Shown here: positions 1-10,612 of the stretch, piece after piece
Layout of the letters: each line of letters opens with the position of its first letter
Position numbering within the stretch: the stretch's first letter is position 1
Assembly (NCBI GenBank): GCA_011316305.1
Contig: SAUG01000031.1
Span: forward strand, 1-30,045
Direction of reading: 5' to 3'
DNA from: Rusavskia elegans
Taxonomy: Eukaryota; Ascomycota; Lecanoromycetes; Teloschistales; Teloschistaceae
DNA: 30,045 bases
Translations under genes and position numbers: made by a program
Notes under the pieces: model-generated
Told to the model about the DNA's origin: nothing
Seen by the model: only the letters and a program-made list of their open reading frames with translations
The model's database searches: none

Positions 1-312
1 CACCCGGAATCACCCTCGCTTTCAGTGCACTACCCATATCACGCTGGAGATCTCCTGGCCGTGCTTGACCGGATTGTTGACTTTGAAAATGACGGGTCTC
101 TCATTCGTGGATCGGGTAGCGACCTGCCCATGGCGTGTAATGGTCTGGCGGAGTTGATGCGGCCTCCTCCTACCTTGCCTCGCAAACCGCATCAGGCAGC
201 ACTACTCAATCTGTGGGATAATTTACGCCGTCCACCGCCAACGCTCTTCATTCTGCATGCTTCAACATTCTCCTGTGAGGTTCGACAAAGCTTAAGCCAC
301 CTGCAGCTATGA
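1..312 (+). CDS. Unrecognised open frame running in from the left edge (doubtful)
   Basis: Frame 1 is open from the first base to a TGA at 310-312, about 103 codons. It may be the 3' end of an upstream gene or chance. The translation contains a plausible soluble stretch (AGDLLAVLDRIVDF) and two similar proline-rich pieces (LMRPPPTL and LRRPPPTL), but I recognise no family. It overlaps the start codon of the next gene (ATG at 309) by four bases, which is unusual for fungal genes. The stretch could equally be promoter and 5' leader of the deubiquitinase gene. No start codon can be assigned inside the window. Confidence 0.2.
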   Translation, partial: HPESPSLSVHYPYHAGDLLAVLDRIVDFENDGSLIRGSGSDLPMACNGLAELMRPPPTLPRKPHQAALLNLWDNLRRPPPTLFILHASTFSCEVRQSLSHLQL

Positions 313-2045
313 ATGGACATGGCCGCGTTCAGCCGATGAGCGTGGAACAGATCGTCGAGCAGGCCGAGAACTTTGAGTATAATCCCCTTGTTCCCTTCAA
401 ACATTGGTCTAGAAGCGCCGGAACCTTGATCAAAGAGGTCTGTACTTCTATCGTATACAGGAGTTTGTGACCACTAGAATGACTGGGATCCAGGCTGAGA
501 TCTACGATCATGAAGGCAACGAACAGCAAGCGTACCTCCTCTTATTCCGCCATGCTCGCCTGATCCTCGACAAGTTACCAACCCATCCAGAAGCCCGATC
601 AAAAGAGAATGATATTGTTCTACAACAGTTGCGCAAGGATGTCCTGCGCAATATCTCCAAGCTCGAGAAACTCAGACCTCGCATCAACAAGCGCTACAAT
701 CGATACCAAGCCATCTTGAAGGAGAGAAGTCTGGCAAAAGCTGCAAATACTCAAGCACTTGCAGTTCCACGGCGGATTTCGGCCGACGCTCAAACACAGA
801 GGGGTCATTCAAGCCCCCCTTCAGATTCGGGCCTGGCCCACAGTTCAGAGGCCTTGACTGCTGGAGACAATCGGGATTTGGCCGTCAAGCTCGCCCATAA
901 AGAGATCCGACGGCGAGCTACTGCACGAAAAGTTACTAGACAAGCTGGCATTACCCAAGAAGATGAGCAAGAAAGGCGGACGGCTGGGGTATGGGGCGAC
1001 TGGGAGGAGGCATTGACCAGAGACAAGAACAGCATAGATCAGGACACCCTGAGTGAAGATATGCACAATGTTCGCATGCAATTCAACGGGCCCAAGCCAG
1101 AAGCTCTTCAGCAAGACGGCAGTCGCCCCATAGTCGAGAATCAGAAGTCACACATCCTGTATCCAAGCGTGCCTCAGAAAAGCGCTCGGGGCCAACAAGC
1201 TTACTCGTACTCATCGCCAGATCCGACGTCAAAGGATCTCAGAGCTTCATATGCTACATCTTCGCCGCCACAACGGCCGTCGAAAACCCCGAATACTCTT
1301 GTCGAGGATTCCTTCTTGCCTCAACGACCAAACAAGGAAGCAATAGCGCACACCAGTTCACCTAACCGTTCAGAATCCGCCAGTCCGGTGCCGCAAGATC
1401 TCAAACCTTCAACTTTTACATTCCAATCTTCCGCTTACCTTGAGAACGGTACGCCTCTCCGAACGATTTTCCTTCCACCCGACCTCCGACACCGGTTCCT
1501 TTCCATCGCGCTACCAAACACAAAAGCAAATCTGGAGACATGCGGCATATTGTGCGGAACCTTGATCTCAAATGCGCTGTTCATTTCCAAGCTCGTGATA
1601 CCGGAGCAGAAGAGTACTTCCGACACCTGTGAAACTGTGAATGAGAGCGACCTCTTCGATTACATCGATGGAGAAGACCTAATGATCCTTGGCTGGATCC
1701 ATACTCATCCAACGCAGACTTGCTTCATGAGCTCCAGGGATTTGCACACGCATAGCGGCTATCAGGTAATGATGCCCGAAAGTATTGCTATTGTATGTGC
1801 ACCTAGTAAAGGAGAGTACGTTGTGCTCATGACAAATTGCTTGTTCCGAGACTTGACTGATGTTTGACAGTTGGGGCGTTTTTCGGTTGACCGATCCACC
1901 TGGCATGAAATCGGTCCTGAACTGTACCCAGAGTGGACTTTTCCACCCACACGCAGAGAGTAACATCTACACTGATGCGTTACGGCCGGGCCATGTGTAC
2001 GAAGCCAAGGGGCTGGAATTCGATGTTGTGGATATGAGGCATTGA
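309..2045 (+). CDS. AMSH/STAMBP-like (Sst2-type) JAMM deubiquitinase
   Basis: Exons 309-437, 494-1815 and 1871-2045 join to 541 codons. By family it is a zinc metalloprotease that cuts K63-linked ubiquitin chains on endosomes beside ESCRT-0. The N-terminus (about residues 10-120, helical, with AEIYDHEGNEQQAYLLLFRH) matches the USP8-dimerisation/MIT-like region of AMSH proteins. A long disordered S/P/Q-rich linker follows. The C-terminal MPN+ domain starts near residue 360 and holds the full JAMM set: Glu391 in ETCGILCG, His446 and His448 in GWIHTHP, Ser456/457 and Asp459. The last exon supplies the AMSH-specific tail (WGVFRLTDPPG, then FHPHAE), whose histidines probably belong to the second zinc site. 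Splice sites are GTCTGT...CAG and GTACGT...CAG. The ATG at 309 was chosen because MSVEQIVEQAENFEYNP reads straight into the MIT-like region. The catalytic set is complete, so the enzyme should be active. Confidence 0.9.
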
Positions 2046-2231
2046 TGACAGGCGAATACCTTTGGCCAGGCGGAACCTCGGTCTGCCTTGCGATACACGA
2101 TGGAGCATTTCTTGTTTTATGACGAGGGGTGTATGCCTGGAGTATGCCTGGATTCTGGAACGTGATACCCCGGGTGAACGAAACTCTTGAGGGACGGCTT
2201 TGTTGACAAACGCTGATATCTGCAAAGTATG
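2046..2231. other. Short convergent 3' intergenic region
   Basis: These 186 bp separate the stop codon of the deubiquitinase gene (+) from that of COX20 (-). They must hold both 3' UTRs and polyadenylation sites. I see no further gene or repeat. Confidence 0.6.
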
Positions 2232-2804
2232 TCATCGTCCTGATTCCTCCTTGGCTTTCCGCCTCGCTTTTCGTATCTCCTCACGTTTCATCTCTTCCTT
2301 AATCTTTTTCTCTAATAGTGCGGCATTGACTTTCTGTATGCCTTCCTTCTCTCGCCTCCGCTTTCCTTGACAGTATTCGTGCATGGCGAAAGAGCCAAAG
2401 GCAAAAGCGCCAACTGCCCAGCTGCACGCCGTGAAGATGGGGGCTAGATGTTGTCAGCGTGCTTGTCAGGACCGCCCAAGCCGAGGGTACGCACCTCCAA
2501 GGATGGCCCTGACGCCTCCAGTAGCAAAAGCCGCACCGATACCTGCAAGGAAACCCTCACGTGTACATGGCTTCTTGTGGACTTCCTTAAAATCTTGCAA
2601 CTTGATGGTCTTGAGCGCATCGACGATCCCAGGCTCTGTCTGTTTTCCGACGATGGTGTTGGGGTTTGCCCCTGGTAGATTACTCTTGTTTTCTGCAGTT
2701 GCTGGATAATTGAACGTATCGTATGTCTTCCCCTTTGGTTCTGTCATACCGGGACTTGTTTGGGACTGTTTAGGAGACGGCGAGTCTCGAGTATCTGCCG
2801 CCAT
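2232..2804 (-). CDS. COX20: COX20, cytochrome c oxidase assembly factor
   Basis: Exons 2495-2804 and 2232-2443 (minus strand) join to 173 codons; the 51-nt intron is GTGCGT...TAG. COX20 is an inner mitochondrial membrane chaperone for newly made Cox2 and works with Sco-type copper proteins. After a hydrophilic N-terminus comes the family signature DFKEVHKKPCTREGFLAGIG. The first membrane segment is roughly residues 85-105 (GFLAGIGAAFATGGVRAILG). The second, from the second exon, is IFTACSWAVGAFAFGSFAMHEYC. A long charged coiled tail (KRRREKEGIQKVNAALLEKKIKEE as separate short motifs) follows. The intron lies between the two membrane segments. The start at 2804 gives the usual family length. 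The gene is divergent from POL2 and shares its 331-bp promoter. Confidence 0.9.
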
Positions 2805-3135
2805 TGTTAATCTGGAACATCAAAGCATGTGAGGTTGCCCTGAAGAGATGAAGAAATAAGCTATCCACACTAGGAGCGGGCGCTAAAGCAGAAGTGGTAA
2901 GTGGGATGATTCGCTTTCGCGTCGAATCGCGTTTAGTCGCGTCTCCTTTGATCTGCAATTATCACGAACCTCGATTTCCATGCTTTACTGGTAAATATTG
3001 AATACCTGTATACGACAGGAAAGCAATGGGTCGGCGTTGAAGTCAAGCTGATTGTGCGATTCTGCTGTTATGATACAATTAATCTGCCGATAACGATACC
3101 TGAGGGACAATTCTCGACGCAATCTCACTTCCACA
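2805..3135. promoter_or_regulatory. Divergent COX20-POL2 promoter
   Basis: This 331-bp space lies between two start codons on opposite strands, so it must drive both COX20 (leftward) and POL2 (rightward). Its clearest structure is a set of three TCGCGT hexamers at 2917, 2927 and 2937, listed separately. The rest is mixed sequence with no ORF of note. Confidence 0.75.
2917..2942 (+). promoter_or_regulatory. Three TCGCGT (MCB/MBF-like) boxes at 10-bp spacing
   Basis: TCGCGT occurs at 2917-2922, 2927-2932 and 2937-2942; on the other strand each reads ACGCGA. The CGCG core and flanks resemble the MluI cell-cycle box bound by the fungal MBF factor, which controls G1/S expression of replication genes, including DNA polymerase genes in yeast. 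The boxes end about 194 bp upstream of the POL2 ATG. Sequence and spacing are seen directly; binding by MBF is inferred. Confidence 0.55.
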
Positions 3136-6100
3136 ATGCCTTCACGGAAACCGGACCGAACCCATGGACGCAACTTTCGCTCCAACAAAGCCTCTTTCAA
3201 ACCTAATCGTATCAAGAGTATCGACCCTACCTCATTACGTGTCAGCGAAGCAACACTCCAAGATGAAAAGCTGCATGCTACACGGCTCGCCCACAGCATC
3301 GATGAGTCCATGGGCTTCGCGCGATACGAATCGGGTCGAAGAAGAGTTGGCTGGCTCTGTAATATGCATAGCACCAGTGTTGAGGACGAGAAAATACCCG
3401 GCGGTCGTGCTGCGGTCGACTACTACTTTCTCGAGGAAGATGGCGGCAGTTTCAAGGCTACGATGGAATACGATCCCTACTTCCTCATTGCCGTCAAGAA
3501 GGGAAAAGAAGCAGATGTCGAGGAGTGGTGCCGGCGCAAGTTTGAAGGCATCGTAAAACGCGTAAAGGGGATCGAGAAGGAAGACTTGCAGATGCCCAAT
3601 CATCTCCTGGGCTACCGGAGGATGTTTCTACAATTATCATTCCACAACGTCGGCAATCTCTTGGAGGCCCGCAAGACTCTCATGCCGCTTGCGGAAAACA
3701 ACAAGAAGAACATGAATGCGATGGATATATATGCGGAAGTTGCAAGGTAGAATCACCACGTTGTACTCGGGCGTGTAGCTGACAGAACCTCACAAGTGCC
3801 AATGCCGGATTCGATCTGTTCGACGACGAACGAGAGGGTGATAAGCAAGATGATGGGAGGGCGGATGCGAGTGACTACATCGTTGATATACGGGAGTACG
3901 ATGTTCCTTACCACGTCAGAGTTGCAATCGACAAAGGTATGTAAGCCAAGGACGTCATATGACTGAGCTGACAAGCAACAGATATCAGAATAGGAAAATG
4001 GTACACTGTGGAGGCAAAGCATGGGATTACGACATTGACGTGCATCGAAGAACGAATACAGCGCGCCGACCCGGTAGTCCTTGCTTATGACATCGAGACG
4101 ACAAAATTACCTCTGAAATTCCCCGACGCCATGATAGATCAAGTTATGATGATTTCCTACATGATTGATGGCCAGGGCTTTCTTATAACGAATCGCGAGA
4201 TCGTGTCCGAAGATATTTCGGATTTCGAATACACACCAAAACCAGAATACAGCGGACCATTTCTCATCTTCAACGAGCCAGACGAGAAGGCAGTCATCGA
4301 GCGGTTCTTTGAACATATCAAGGAAGCAAAGCCAACTGTCATTGCCTCCTACAACGGAGATTTTTTCGATTGGCCATTTGTTGAAGCTCGGGCAAGCATA
4401 TGTGGCATCGATATGTATCAAGAGATTGGTTTCCGGAAAAACAGTGAGGATATCTACCAGAGCAACTATGGCGTGCACATGGATTGCTTCAGCTGGGTCA
4501 ACAGAGACAGCTATCTTCCTCAAGGCAGCAGAGGCTTGAAAGCCGTGACCGTTGCGAAACTGGGTTATGATCCCGACGAGCTGGACCCGGAACTCATGAC
4601 ACGCTATGCTAGCGAAAGACCTCAGACTTTGGCTGAGTATTCGGTGTCCGATGCAGTGGCTACTTACTATCTTTATATGAAATACGTCCATCCATTTATC
4701 TTTTCCCTTTGTACTATCATTCCTCTCAATCCCGACGATGTCCTGCGAAAGGGGACGGGGACTCTATGTGAGATGCTGCTGATGGTGCAAGCGTACCAGA
4801 AAGGTATCGTTTTACCGAACAAGCACAAGGAGCCGAAAGAGACGTTTTGGGATGGCCATCTTCTTGAATCCGAGACCTATGTTGGTGGACACGTCGAGAG
4901 TATTGAAGCTGGCGTATTTCGAAGCGACATTCCGGTCAATTTTGCACTGGACACCACGGCTATTGACGAGCTGCTGCAAGACCTGGACGCGGCACTCCAA
5001 TTCAGTATAGTGGTGGAAGAGAAAAAGTCTATGGGTGATATCGTCAATTATGATGAAGTCAAAACGCAGATCGTCGAACGGTTGGATAGTCTCAAAACGA
5101 CACCTAATCGTCACGAGAGGCCATCCATCTACCATTTGGATGTAGCGTCCATGTATCCAAACATAATGACCACGAACCGGCTGCAACCCGACTCCATGAT
5201 CCAGGAATCCGATTGCGCTGCCTGCGACTTCAATCGTCCCGGAAAAACATGTGATCGACGAATGCCCTGGTCGTGGAGGGGAGAGTTCCTTCCTGCCCAG
5301 AAGAATGAGTACAACATGGTCCGACACGCATTGGAGAACGAGCGCTTCCCTGGAAAGTACGCAAACAGTCTGGCTCGGACCTTCCAAGACCTCAGTATTG
5401 AGGAACAAGCCTCAATGGTCAAGAAACGACTCTCGGATTACAGCAAGAAGATCTACCATAAGATCCACGAGACGAAGACTATTGAACGTGAAGCCATCAT
5501 ATGCCAACGCGAGAACCCTTTCTATGTCGATACCGTCAAGAACTTTCGAGACCGTCGCTACGATTTCAAAGGGAAACAAAAAGTATGGAAGAACAAGAGC
5601 GAATCCCTGAAATCATCCGGCGCTTCAGCGATAGAAGTTGAAGAGGCTAAGAAAATGATTGTGCTCTTCGACTCTCTTCAGTTGGCCCATAAAGTGATCT
5701 TGAACAGTTTCTACGGATATGTGATGCGAAAAGGCTCCAGGTGGTATTCGATGGAAATGGCTGGCGTGACGTGTCTGACGGGAGCGCGCATTATTCAGAT
5801 GGCTCGAGAGCTTGTTGAGCGGATTGGCAGACCGCTGGAACTCGATACGGACGGCATCTGGTGTATGCTGCCCGCAACTTTCCCTGAAAATTTTGCATTC
5901 AGGCTCAAGAATGGGAAGTCTCTACCGATATCATATCCTTGCGTTATGCTGAACCATCTCGTCCATGGCAAATTTACGAATCATCAATACCAAGAGCTCG
6001 TCGACCCTACGACTTTCCGCTACGAAACTCACAGCGACAATACCATCTTCTTCGAAGTAGATGGACCCTACAGGGCAATGATCTTACCTACCTCGAAGGA

Positions 6101-9100
6101 AGAGGACAAGAACTTGAAGAAACGATATGCAGTCTTCAATCATGATGGAACCCTTGCCGAATTGAAAGGGTTCGAGGTTAAACGGAGAGGAGAGCTGAAG
6201 TTGATCAAGATCTTTCAAACACAGATCTTCAAATTCTTCCTCGAAGGATCGACGCTGGAAGAGACGTATGCCGCCGTGGCCAAAGTCGCCAACCGTTGGT
6301 TAGATGTCTTGCATCAGCACGGCTCAACGCTTGCAGATGAGGAGCTGATTGACCTTATCTGCGAAAATCGGAGCATGTCCAAGTCGCTCGAGGAATACGG
6401 CGCCCAAAAATCGACTTCTATCACAACTGCAAAGAGATTAGCCGAGTTCCTAGGCGCTCAGATGGTCAAAGACAAAGGTTTGAATTGCAAATACATTATC
6501 TCTGCCAAACCCAAGAACGCGCCAGTCACAGAGCGAGCAGTCCCAGTAGCTATATTCTCTGCAGAAGAACAGGTCAAGCGGTATTTCTTGAGGAAATGGA
6601 TGCGAGAAGAACCGGACGATATGAACCCTCGAGCGATCATCGATTGGTCCTATTACCTTGAGCGTCTGGGGTCTGTCGTGCAGAAGCTGATTACGATCCC
6701 AGCCGCTCTACAGAAGATACGCAATCCTGTACCGCGTGTCGGTCATCCAGACTGGCTCCAGAGGAGGATCAACGTTAAAGACGACAAGCTGAAGCAAAAG
6801 AAGATGACGGATCTGTTCGACAAGGGCCGCCCTTTGGCTGAGATACCTCCAAACACCTTGGAGCATCGGTTGCCGACGGAGATTGAGGACATGGGCTCCA
6901 CACACTTGTTGAAAGCGAAGACGGGCCAAGTCAGCCGCATGGTGCAGAAGAGAAGAGCGCCGGAACCTGCTGCCCCAGTCAATATTGACCCCTATACCAG
7001 TTTGCCTGCGAAGATGCCTTTAATGACGGAGGACTACGAAGGCTTTCTACGCTACCAGAAAAAGAAGTGGAAGATTCAGAAGCAACAGCGTATACGGCGG
7101 CGCCAGTTGTTCGGGGAACGGAACAATGTGACCACCGATAGCCTTGGGGGCTTCTTTCGCAACCAGGCAGAGCTTCTCTTTATGAATACTTGGCAAGTGC
7201 TGCAATTACGCGAAACGGAGACGCCAGGACATATACGGGCGTTTGTTCTGATTGACAAGAAGATCCACCCGTTAACGATCAAAGTGCCTCGTCAGTTGTT
7301 CATCAATACAACGGGAGACGATTTACCAGATATCGCGATTCCAGACTGCGTGGCAGAGAAAGTGACGCATACCCTACCAAATGGTCATCCTTCGACACTT
7401 CTGTTCAAACTGACAATGCCTGAAGAAGTCTATCTTCAAGAAAGCCAGAAGGTCGCAGCGGTCTGCCAGCATCCTAGCATTGAGGGAGTGTACGAGAAGC
7501 AAGTCCCATTGACTGTACGAGCTGTACTGCAACTAGGCAACCATTGTACCTTCGACGAGAAGCAAAAGGGCGCTCTAGGAAAGGGCCTTGACGAAGGCTT
7601 TGCGCTCTCCGCGTTGACGAGATGTCCGGCGAAGCAACCGTACCTACTCAAAGCAGAGATGGGCTTTATCTACCTCTATCACGTCACCGCCGGCGATCGG
7701 CAGGTCTTTGCTCTCTTCTCTACCGTGAAAGACGAGGCTCATATCATTATATTTAACAAGTCCAAAGATTCCCAGGGTCTTCCGAATGCCGACAAGATCT
7801 ACTCGGATCTCTTGAGACGTCGGATGGAGGAGACTGACGGCAAGCAATGGCAGAATATCTTCGACTACCAGGACAAGATACATTTCAGGTCTATACAGGT
7901 CACCACCAAGCGTAAGTTGCACCTTGAGATTGGCGACAGACTTAAAAAGATGCGAAGCGATGAAGACCGCCCTACTATAATCGTCCTACAGTCTCCGCAA
8001 AATCGACTGCTGGTGAATGATATTGCAGCGCTACGGGACCTACCTATCCTTTCGATCAGAGCAGAGGCTTCGGACAGCAATCTACCTCCTCTTGGCTGGC
8101 AGTCGTTTGTCGTCAAACGTCTGGTCACCCACTACCTGACCCTTGGCTCATGGATCAGTCATCTCGTTGAGCTAGCAAGGTATGGTGATGTTCCTCTCTG
8201 TAATCTTGAGAAGGATGATCCGCGCTTCCTCATCGACCTAGCATATGCGAGGCGATTGCAGAAGAGCAACGTCGTACTATGGTGGTCCGGCGGTCCTCTT
8301 CCAGATCATGCTGGCTACGAGAAAGACGATATCTTGGGGCTTATGGAAGCGGTCGAAATGCCTGCTGTAAACAACCCTGGCACCTACTCCTCCGTTTGCA
8401 TTGAACTCGATGTCCGGAACCTGGCAATCAACACCATTCTCACCTCGTCTTTGATCAATGAGATTGAAGGAGCAGACTCGGTGGCTTTCAACCCAGGAGC
8501 ACCTGCCGAGATTGATCAGGCCGGCGGAACCGGAGCATTGTGTTCAGACACGGCTTTTGCTTCGGCAGGCGTAACTGTCTTGCGAGAGATGGTCAAGGCC
8601 TGGTGGACGGAAGCGTGCAAAGGAAGCAGCATGGCGGATGTCATGGTCCAACACCTCGTCCGTTGGGTCGAAAGTCGGGATTCTTTCCTTTACGACCGAT
8701 CACTGCATTACTACGTCCAGATGATGTCTCGGAAAGCCTTCCAACAGCTCATGACTGATTTCAGACGCGTTGGCTCCCACGTCATCTTTGCCAATCCCAA
8801 TCGACTGCTGCTACAAACCACGAAGGGGGAGGTCGGCAACGCTTTTGCTTACAGCAAGTATATCCTCACCTCGATCAAAGCCAAACCGTTATTCCACTTC
8901 CTCGATCTCGAGATCAAAGAGTACTGGGACTACCTCATCTGGTACGACCAATTCAACTACGGCGGCAAAGCCTGTCAAGAAGTCGTCGAAGCCGAATCTC
9001 AAACCCTCGATACCATCATGCACTGGCAACTCAGCACCTTCCTACCCTCCCAATACCAACCCGTCTTCCACGACTGGATCGTCGAATTCATAGAGCTAAT

Positions 9101-9992
9101 GCACAACCGCAAACGTCCGCGTCACCAACAACAGATCCCCATCGGATCCCAAGACCCCATCATCCCTCGTCCAACCCAACTCCCCATCCGCAGCCTCACG
9201 AACATCACCAGCAACGACGACGACACCCTCACCCCCTCCGACATCCTCACCAAACCAATCTCCAAGCCCCTAAAACGCCAAACCCTCGCCCTCATCTCCC
9301 GCCACCGCTCCGAACTCGCCCACCCCACCCTCGCAACCGACCACACCTTCCCTCTCCTCCCAGGCTCCCACCTCAAGGGCCTAGAAACAAACACCACGCA
9401 CCCTGTCCTCCAACTCATCAAATCCCTAACCCACATCTTCTCCCTGGATAAATCACTTTCGCTCGAAACCCGCCTCCTCCGCAAAGACCTCCTAGCCCTC
9501 TTCGACATCAAGGAATTCAGCCCCGAAGCCCGATTCGAGAACCCGAGTGAGACTTTGAGACTGCAGCAATGGAGTTGCGAACAGTGTACCATGACGCGGG
9601 ATTTGGATTTCTGTAGAGATGAAGACCTCCTTCCCGAGTCATCCTCATCCCTCAACAACAATGGCAACACCAACACCAACAGCATCACAAGAAAACCCTT
9701 CCTCTGCCCCATCTGCTCCCACCCTTACCCCGCTCTCCCCATCGAAGAACACCTCATCGCCAGCGTCCACCAAATGCTGACGGAATGGAGCACGCAGGAT
9801 CTGCGGTGCGGGAAATGTAAACGGTTGAGGAGTAATGAGCTTATGGAGCATTGTGCTTGTGGGGGCGGGTGGGAGGGCACGGTCAAGAGGGAAGTGTGTT
9901 TGAGACGGTTGAGGGTTTTGGAGAGGGTGAGTGCGGTTTATGGCTTTAGGATGTTGGGGGTGGTTGTGGAGGAGGTTTTGGGGGGGATTTAG
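3136..9992 (+). CDS. POL2: DNA polymerase epsilon catalytic subunit (Pol2)
   Basis: Exons 3136-3746, 3797-3936 and 3982-9992 join to 2253 codons (budding yeast Pol2 has 2222). It is the leading-strand replicase and proofreading exonuclease of the Pol epsilon holoenzyme. The B-family exonuclease has motif I DIE at Asp287/Glu289, motif II in SYNGDFFDWPF and motif III in YSVSDAVATYY. The polymerase has motif A (LDVASMYPN, Asp637), motif B (KVILNSFYGYVMRKGSRW) and motif C (ELDTDGIW, Asp872 and Asp874). Cysteines 662, 665, 674 and 758 match the CysX iron-sulphur site. The inactive C-terminal half follows, then CysA (C2116, C2119, C2159, C2162) and CysB (C2193, C2196, C2208, C2210). All catalytic residues are present. 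CysA carries an S/N/T-rich insert. Introns are 50 and 45 nt, both near the 5' end. MBF-like boxes upstream suggest G1/S expression. Confidence 0.97.
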
Positions 9993-10612
9993 ATTTGGGA
10001 GGGAAGAGGGCGGAGGGGGAGGGGAGGAGGAGGAGGAGAAGGAGGAAGGGGTGGTTGTTATTTTCTTTTTTGGGCTTTTGCCATTATTGTTAGGTGAAGC
10101 GATGCGATGCTTTTGGTGGTGGTGGGAGTTTGGACTGGTTTGCGCTTGTATACATGTGTGATGGGTTTTGGATGGTAGTAAGGAATAGGTATCTCACGAA
10201 CGTTATTTTGTTAAGATGTCGGCTGTGCCTTTGTCCTCCTCCTTCTTCCATTTGGCAATGGTTTGTTTGCTAGTTCCAGTATCAAAATTAAGATACATGC
10301 CCTCTTTGATGGATCAGGCGTTTTACGGTAGATACATAGAACATACTGTTGATTGGATGTCAGGCTCTAAATGAGACTTCCGTCGGCGACCTTTCTTGTA
10401 CTTCATGCATGGGATCGACTCATGGTTAGGACAATCGACATGTTTGACGTTTTGGTCTCACTGATGTAATTGACCATGTAGATATGACCATGGACGAGTA
10501 CATTATCGCAGTGAATAGTCTCGAGACCAACGACATAAGTAATTCGATTTGACCATCGCCATTTGGGATATCTTTTTCTATTCTATCGTCGCTCATAATA
10601 TCGACAGAAATC
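9993..10612. other. Convergent 3' region between POL2 and CCT7
   Basis: These 620 bp lie between two converging stop codons. The first 60 bp are a G-rich purine tract, listed separately. The rest is ordinary mixed sequence with no ORF that I can support and no tRNA. It should hold both 3' UTRs. Confidence 0.6.
9997..10051 (+). repeat. G-rich polypurine tract just after the POL2 stop
   Basis: Apart from one C at 10011, every base from 9997 to 10051 is A or G, with several runs of three to five G followed by GGA units. G runs already begin inside the last POL2 codons (seven G at 9980-9986). The sense strand, and so the POL2 3' UTR if transcribed, could form G-quadruplex or triplex structure. 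Confidence 0.75.

Noticed and set aside
2043..2050. TGATGA that could be a C box of a snoRNA
   Set aside because: It overlaps the deubiquitinase stop codon, and no D box or guide stem is visible at a fitting distance.
4107..5408. Two minus-strand ORFs of 194 and 198 codons
   Set aside because: Both are antisense to the catalytic exonuclease and polymerase motifs of POL2 and show no domain of their own.
9122..9712. 196-codon ORF on the minus strand
   Set aside because: It lies antisense to the C-rich end of POL2; its Arg/Ser/Val-rich text is the mirror of C-biased codons and matches no family.
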